Below, piece by piece: positions 60,600 through 64,000 of a stretch of DNA of 64,000 nt. The stretch lies in NCBI RefSeq assembly GCF_016698645.1, contig NZ_CP068047.1, positions 2,577,001-2,641,000 on the forward strand, read 5' to 3'. The translations under genes were made by a program, and so were the position numbers. The notes below the pieces were generated by a model, which was given only the letters and a program-made list of their open reading frames with translations, was not told where the DNA came from and ran no database searches. Position 1 is the stretch's first letter; every line of letters starts with the position of its first letter. Source of the stretch: Devosia oryziradicis. GTDB lineage: Bacteria > Pseudomonadota > Alphaproteobacteria > Rhizobiales > Devosiaceae.

Positions 60600-61640
60600 T
60601 CAGCCCGTCAGTTTACCCATAGCCGAAAATATCGCTCCCGTAGCAAAAACATCGACATAGCGGCGAGACTGAAAGTAGCCGTTGAGCGAAACGCGCGGCA
60701 AGGAATGGGGCGACTTCGCGTGTCGACCGTAGAGACCGCCGGGGCGGGTAGTGACCGCCGATTTGAAGCCTAGCTCGCGGGCAAGTTCGAATTCACGAGG
60801 GCCGGCGGAAAGCGGTCCGCCCAGCGGGTAAGAAAAGTGTGTCGGTTTCTGGCCGAACTGGGCAAGCAGGATGTCGGCCGACTGCGCCATTTCACTGCTC
60901 GCCTGCTCGATGGGCAGCTTGGCAAGCTCGTAGTGATGCACAGTGTGCGCACCGATGGTGCACAGCGGTTCCCCGGCAAACAGCCGCAGTTCCTGCCAGT
61001 CCATGATCAGGTCACGGCACTGCTTATCGAGGTCATAGCCATAGGCGTGGGCAAAGCTGCGCACGAGTTGCACGCGCTCGGCTTCGGGCATCCGACGCAT
61101 CTGCCAATAGAGCGTGTCGAACGCCGCGCGTTTCTCGGTGGTCGTCCGGGTATCGACGTAATCCGTCTCGCCGCCCGAGGTCATGGCAATGGCTTCCTGC
61201 CGGCCGATAATGTCCTCGATGGCCTGCCACCAGAGTTCGCCGACGCCATCAACGAGCGCCGTGGGGACATAAAGTGTGAAAGGGGCCTCATGGCGCCGCA
61301 GGATGGGAAGCGCGTGTCGCAGATTGTCCCGATAGGCATCGTCGAAGGTCAACACAACGAAGCGGCGGCCAGCGTGTGGCGCAGCCAGGCGATCAAGTGC
61401 TTCGTCCAGGCTGACGATATCAAGACCAATGTCGCGCACCCGCTCGATGACATATTCCAGAAAAGCGGGTTGCACCTGAAGGATGGCGTTTGGGGAAAAG
61501 TCAGCGGGCTCTTCGGGCAGGACACGATGGAGGGTGAAGATAACGCCGCGGGACGAAGACAAGGCACGGATCAGGCCCGGCAGGCGTGATAGCCACAGGG
61601 CCTCGAACAGCGCTCGAATGGCCAGATACTTCACTGACAT
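60600..61640 (-). CDS. Polysaccharide deacetylase (NodB-homology) family protein
   Basis: A 346-residue carbohydrate esterase 4 family protein. The first metal motif is VLTFDDAYRDN (TFDD at 98-101), and the second is IGAHTVHHYELA near residue 232, supplying the H-x-x-x-H ligands. LHRVLPEE at the front and FSYPLGGPLSAGPREFELAR near the end are typical of exopolysaccharide-cluster members. No signal peptide is evident, so it probably acts on a cytoplasmic or lipid-linked glycan. It lies 12 bp after the Wzz/GumC gene, suggesting one transcript. Confidence 0.86.
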   Translation of the reverse strand: MSVKYLAIRALFEALWLSRLPGLIRALSSSRGVIFTLHRVLPEEPADFSPNAILQVQPAFLEYVIERVRDIGLDIVSLDEALDRLAAPHAGRRFVVLTFDDAYRDNLRHALPILRRHEAPFTLYVPTALVDGVGELWWQAIEDIIGRQEAIAMTSGGETDYVDTRTTTEKRAAFDTLYWQMRRMPEAERVQLVRSFAHAYGYDLDKQCRDLIMDWQELRLFAGEPLCTIGAHTVHHYELAKLPIEQASSEMAQSADILLAQFGQKPTHFSYPLGGPLSAGPREFELARELGFKSAVTTRPGGLYGRHAKSPHSLPRVSLNGYFQSRRYVDVFATGAIFSAMGKLTG

Positions 61641-61652
61641 GGTAATCCAGCG

Positions 61653-63851
61653 TCAGGCCGCTACGCGGGTCGGTGCGGCGACCACTTCGCAGCGACGGTA
61701 CCCCGCGGAGAGCAGCTTTTCACGGGTCTGGCTGACCGCGTCGATATCGTCATCATCGCCAGCAACCAGCACCAGGCGACCATCGAGGCCATCGAATAGG
61801 GGCAAGGTGGAGCCGGCGCCAACGCGGCCGGTCATCAGGACGACCACCTCGTAGATGTCACCCAGGGCTTCGACAAGGATCAGGGGCTTGCCGGAGGTAC
61901 GGTCGATGGCCCGCCCCTGCCCCCATGGAACTTCGGCAAAGCTGTTGTCGGCCGATTTCTGCACCACATCGCCAAAGCTTGCGGCATCGAGACTGAGATC
62001 GGTTAACCCGGGTTCGTCGCCGAGCCTGGCGCTGCCGCCATCGATCAACGCAACGCTGAGACCGCGCGCCAGGGCGTCGCTAACCAGCTTCTCCGCCAAA
62101 ATCTCGCAGTCGGCATTGGCCGCGTGCGCGGCAAGGATCAGCAGATGGGTGCGGCCGAGAACCAGATCGGAGGAGAGATCGGCCGAGGCGATGATGCCGG
62201 GCAGCTCGACGGAGGCCGCGGGCGGCCGGCGCTCGGATCGCGCTGAAACTGCGGGGGTCGGCAGTTCGACGGCGGGCTCATCGACCTCCGCATAGTCCTC
62301 GACATCGGCCGGAAGGTCGAGGACCCGCTCCTCGACAACCTCCTCGGTTGCGATGACCGGCTCGGACCACTGCTGTTCCGGTTCCAATTCGGCTTCGATG
62401 AAAGGAACTTCATCAAGCTGATCCTGATTGTGGACGGCTTCGCTGGTCGCGACGATGGCACGACCCGAGACGAGTTCGCCAAAGACGATGACACCGATCT
62501 GCGTTGCGAGGGCCACCAGCCCCACTGCCAGGAGAATCAGGGGGGTCTTGGGAGAGGCCGGGGTCACGGAAGGCGCCGCTACGCTGACAACGCGAACATC
62601 CGGCAAAGCCGAATTGGATTCGATGCGCGAAACTGCCTCGGTGTGGCGTTGCAGGTAACTTTCGAGCAGGTCGCGCTGCGCCTTGGCGTCGCGTTCCAGG
62701 CTGTCGAGCGTGACGCCGTCTTGCGTCGCCGTCGAGGCGGACGACTTGGCCCGAGTCAGGTCGGCGCGCAAAGAGGCCTCAAGATCCGCTTCGATCTGCG
62801 CCTCTGCTTCGAGCGCATCGGCGACGCGCCTTCCCTCGAGATTGATCTGGTTGTTCAGCTCGGCGATCTGGGCCGTCAGCGCCTGGATCGTCGGGTGATT
62901 GGCAAGCAGGGTAGCTGAGCGCTGTGCTTTCTCGCCCTGCAGGCGGCCCTTCTCCTGGCTGAGCTGCTGGATCACAACAGAATCGCGCACATCCGCAACG
63001 CCATCAATGGGTTGCCCCTGCTCGATCATGCGTCGAATCAGAGCCGCACGCGACAAAGCAGCGTTCTTGCGCTCCTGGGCCGCGTTGATCTGGGTCGCAA
63101 TGGTGGAAAGCTGCTGGTCCGCGAGACTGGTATTGTTGGAGCCGACGAAAAGGTCATTGTCGACCTTGAAATTTGCGACGGCGGTCTCTGCCTCGGTTAC
63201 CGAAACCCGCAGCTTGGCAATTTCATTGGCCAGCCAGCCGGACGCTTCAGCGGTGTCGGACAGAGACAGCTGCGCGCGACGCGCCACATGAGCATCAGCC
63301 ACGGCATTGGCGATATCCGCCGCCAGCTGCGGGTCTGTCGAACGCACCAGGACGGAAATGAGGCGCGAGTCGCGCTCCTGGATCACGGTCATGCGATCGT
63401 AGAGCGCACCGAGCACGACTTCGTCGACGCTGACCGGCGTCGCCTTGCGGCCCAGCAGCTGTGAAACCACGGCGAGCGGCGAAAAGCCGCCTGCCCCGGT
63501 ACCGTTGAACTCTGGGACTGAGCGCAGATCGAGCTTGTCGACCACGGTCAGCAGTGTGTCGCGAGACTTGATCAGCTCGATCTGGCTGGACACGACGCCC
63601 GCGTCGGCGCTCGGAGCGCTCTGGGGCTGCTCGCCGGCCGGCCGGGTATAAATATTGCTGCGCGGCTCAACCAGTATGGAAGCAGACGACTCATAGAGGC
63701 GCGGCATGAACATCGTGAGCACGAGAGCGGCTGCCAGCAATGCAGCCGTCACAATCACAACGCGCGGCAACCGCTTGACCACGGCGCCAAGCACCGCGCC
63801 GATATCGATCCGGGCGTCGCGTGCCATTTGCGACTCAAACGCCATTGCCAA
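61653..63851 (-). CDS. Exopolysaccharide chain-length protein (Wzz/GumC) with degenerate BY-kinase domain
   Basis: A 732-residue inner-membrane polysaccharide co-polymerase. The Wzz domain follows helix 1 (about 34-50), a long coiled coil covers roughly 190-420, and helix 2 is near 437-460 (LILLAVGLVALATQIGVIVFGEL), with the Pro-rich APSVTPASPKTPL in front. A 90-residue acidic linker leads to a C-terminal BY-kinase-like domain. That domain lacks Walker A (AAHAANADCEILAEKL where a GKS/T loop is expected), has LIDGGS for Walker A', LMTGRVG for Walker B and no C-terminal tyrosine cluster, so it is probably a pseudokinase. It starts the gene pair with the deacetylase. Confidence 0.85.
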   Translation of the reverse strand: MAMAFESQMARDARIDIGAVLGAVVKRLPRVVIVTAALLAAALVLTMFMPRLYESSASILVEPRSNIYTRPAGEQPQSAPSADAGVVSSQIELIKSRDTLLTVVDKLDLRSVPEFNGTGAGGFSPLAVVSQLLGRKATPVSVDEVVLGALYDRMTVIQERDSRLISVLVRSTDPQLAADIANAVADAHVARRAQLSLSDTAEASGWLANEIAKLRVSVTEAETAVANFKVDNDLFVGSNNTSLADQQLSTIATQINAAQERKNAALSRAALIRRMIEQGQPIDGVADVRDSVVIQQLSQEKGRLQGEKAQRSATLLANHPTIQALTAQIAELNNQINLEGRRVADALEAEAQIEADLEASLRADLTRAKSSASTATQDGVTLDSLERDAKAQRDLLESYLQRHTEAVSRIESNSALPDVRVVSVAAPSVTPASPKTPLILLAVGLVALATQIGVIVFGELVSGRAIVATSEAVHNQDQLDEVPFIEAELEPEQQWSEPVIATEEVVEERVLDLPADVEDYAEVDEPAVELPTPAVSARSERRPPAASVELPGIIASADLSSDLVLGRTHLLILAAHAANADCEILAEKLVSDALARGLSVALIDGGSARLGDEPGLTDLSLDAASFGDVVQKSADNSFAEVPWGQGRAIDRTSGKPLILVEALGDIYEVVVLMTGRVGAGSTLPLFDGLDGRLVLVAGDDDDIDAVSQTREKLLSAGYRRCEVVAAPTRVAA

Positions 63852-64000
63852 CCCTCTTTTGTTGACTGATCTATGGCTCGGACGTGGTAATCAATCCGTT
63901 AACCCTCTCGCAGATCGCGACGCAATCGGCGCAAAAGAAGCAATTTGTTAACCACGCTGGCGTGACATTGGCGCACCCTGAATCGCGCGGGAATCTCATG
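63852..64000. other. Right-edge upstream region of the Wzz/GumC gene
   Basis: The last 149 bases have no gene on either strand and should contain the promoter of the polysaccharide pair. Two GTTAACC/GTTAACCA words occur (around 63898 and 63946), but no clear regulator box could be assigned. Confidence 0.5.

Overview
The window is GC-rich, densely coded chromosomal DNA from an alphaproteobacterium. The best fit is a member of the Hyphomicrobiales such as Devosia. That placement is an inference from gene neighbourhoods: aapJQMP amino-acid transport, a PcaQ-type LysR beside pobR/pobA, aminotransferase-hom-glpX-recJ, cold-shock protein plus DUF192, ctaA facing DUF2842, and an isoaspartyl-methyltransferase-like gene in front of tolC. 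No 16S gene or other decisive marker is present. Seven tRNAs-or-remnants are visible: six intact tRNAs (Cys, Asn, Pro, Arg, Glu-TTC, Glu-CTC) and one degraded copy of the Arg tRNA. No CRISPR array, insertion sequence, integrase or rRNA was found.

Layout. 1-2.6 kb: tolC (cut by the left edge), a methyltransferase, a membrane acyltransferase and tRNA-Cys. 2.7-8 kb: aromatic-acid block with pcaQ, pobR, pobA (4-hydroxybenzoate 3-hydroxylase) and a BenE-type transporter, to which mobA is translationally coupled. 8-16 kb: tRNA-Asn, fosmidomycin-resistance-type exporter, photolyase, cysteine synthase, cardiolipin synthase and AlaX. 16-22 kb: general L-amino-acid ABC operon aapJQMP followed by a second binding-protein gene. 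22-26 kb: metC-like lyase, PAP2 phosphatase, tRNA-Pro, complex I NDUFS4-like subunit, TauE permease and TraB/GumN protein.

26-36.7 kb: a nine-gene minus-strand sugar operon consisting of a complete CUT1 ABC importer, two Gfo/Idh/MocA oxidoreductases, two xylose-isomerase-like TIM barrels and a small tautomerase. A divergent LacI repressor faces it, and two near-identical palindromic operators lie between them. The composition suggests oxidation of an imported glycoside to a keto-sugar followed by isomerisation or elimination; the substrate cannot be read from sequence. 36.7-38.5 kb: tRNA-Arg, an acyltransferase gene and a degraded copy of the tRNA 3' half, which together look like the scar of a small tRNA-targeted insertion. 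38.5-44.3 kb: small accessory genes (tandem secreted paralogues, overlapping DUF3606/RHH trio, PilZ, ArsR, haemolysin-III, DUF192/CSP, glyoxalase I, DUF882) and two tRNA-Glu.

44.3-64 kb: largely housekeeping. It holds cfa, recJ, glpX, hom (with an unusual N-terminal extension), a DMT permease, an aminotransferase, a glycosyltransferase, an SdpR/SdpI pair with its own palindromic operators, a VOC protein, a dicarboxylate symporter, a second SdpI-like protein, rpsI-rplM, ctaA, DUF2842, a polysaccharide deacetylase, and a Wzz/GumC-type protein whose kinase domain has lost its Walker A motif. Several hairpins sit immediately after binding-protein genes and at gene ends; the clearest intrinsic terminators are near 55.18, 55.68 and 57.94 kb.
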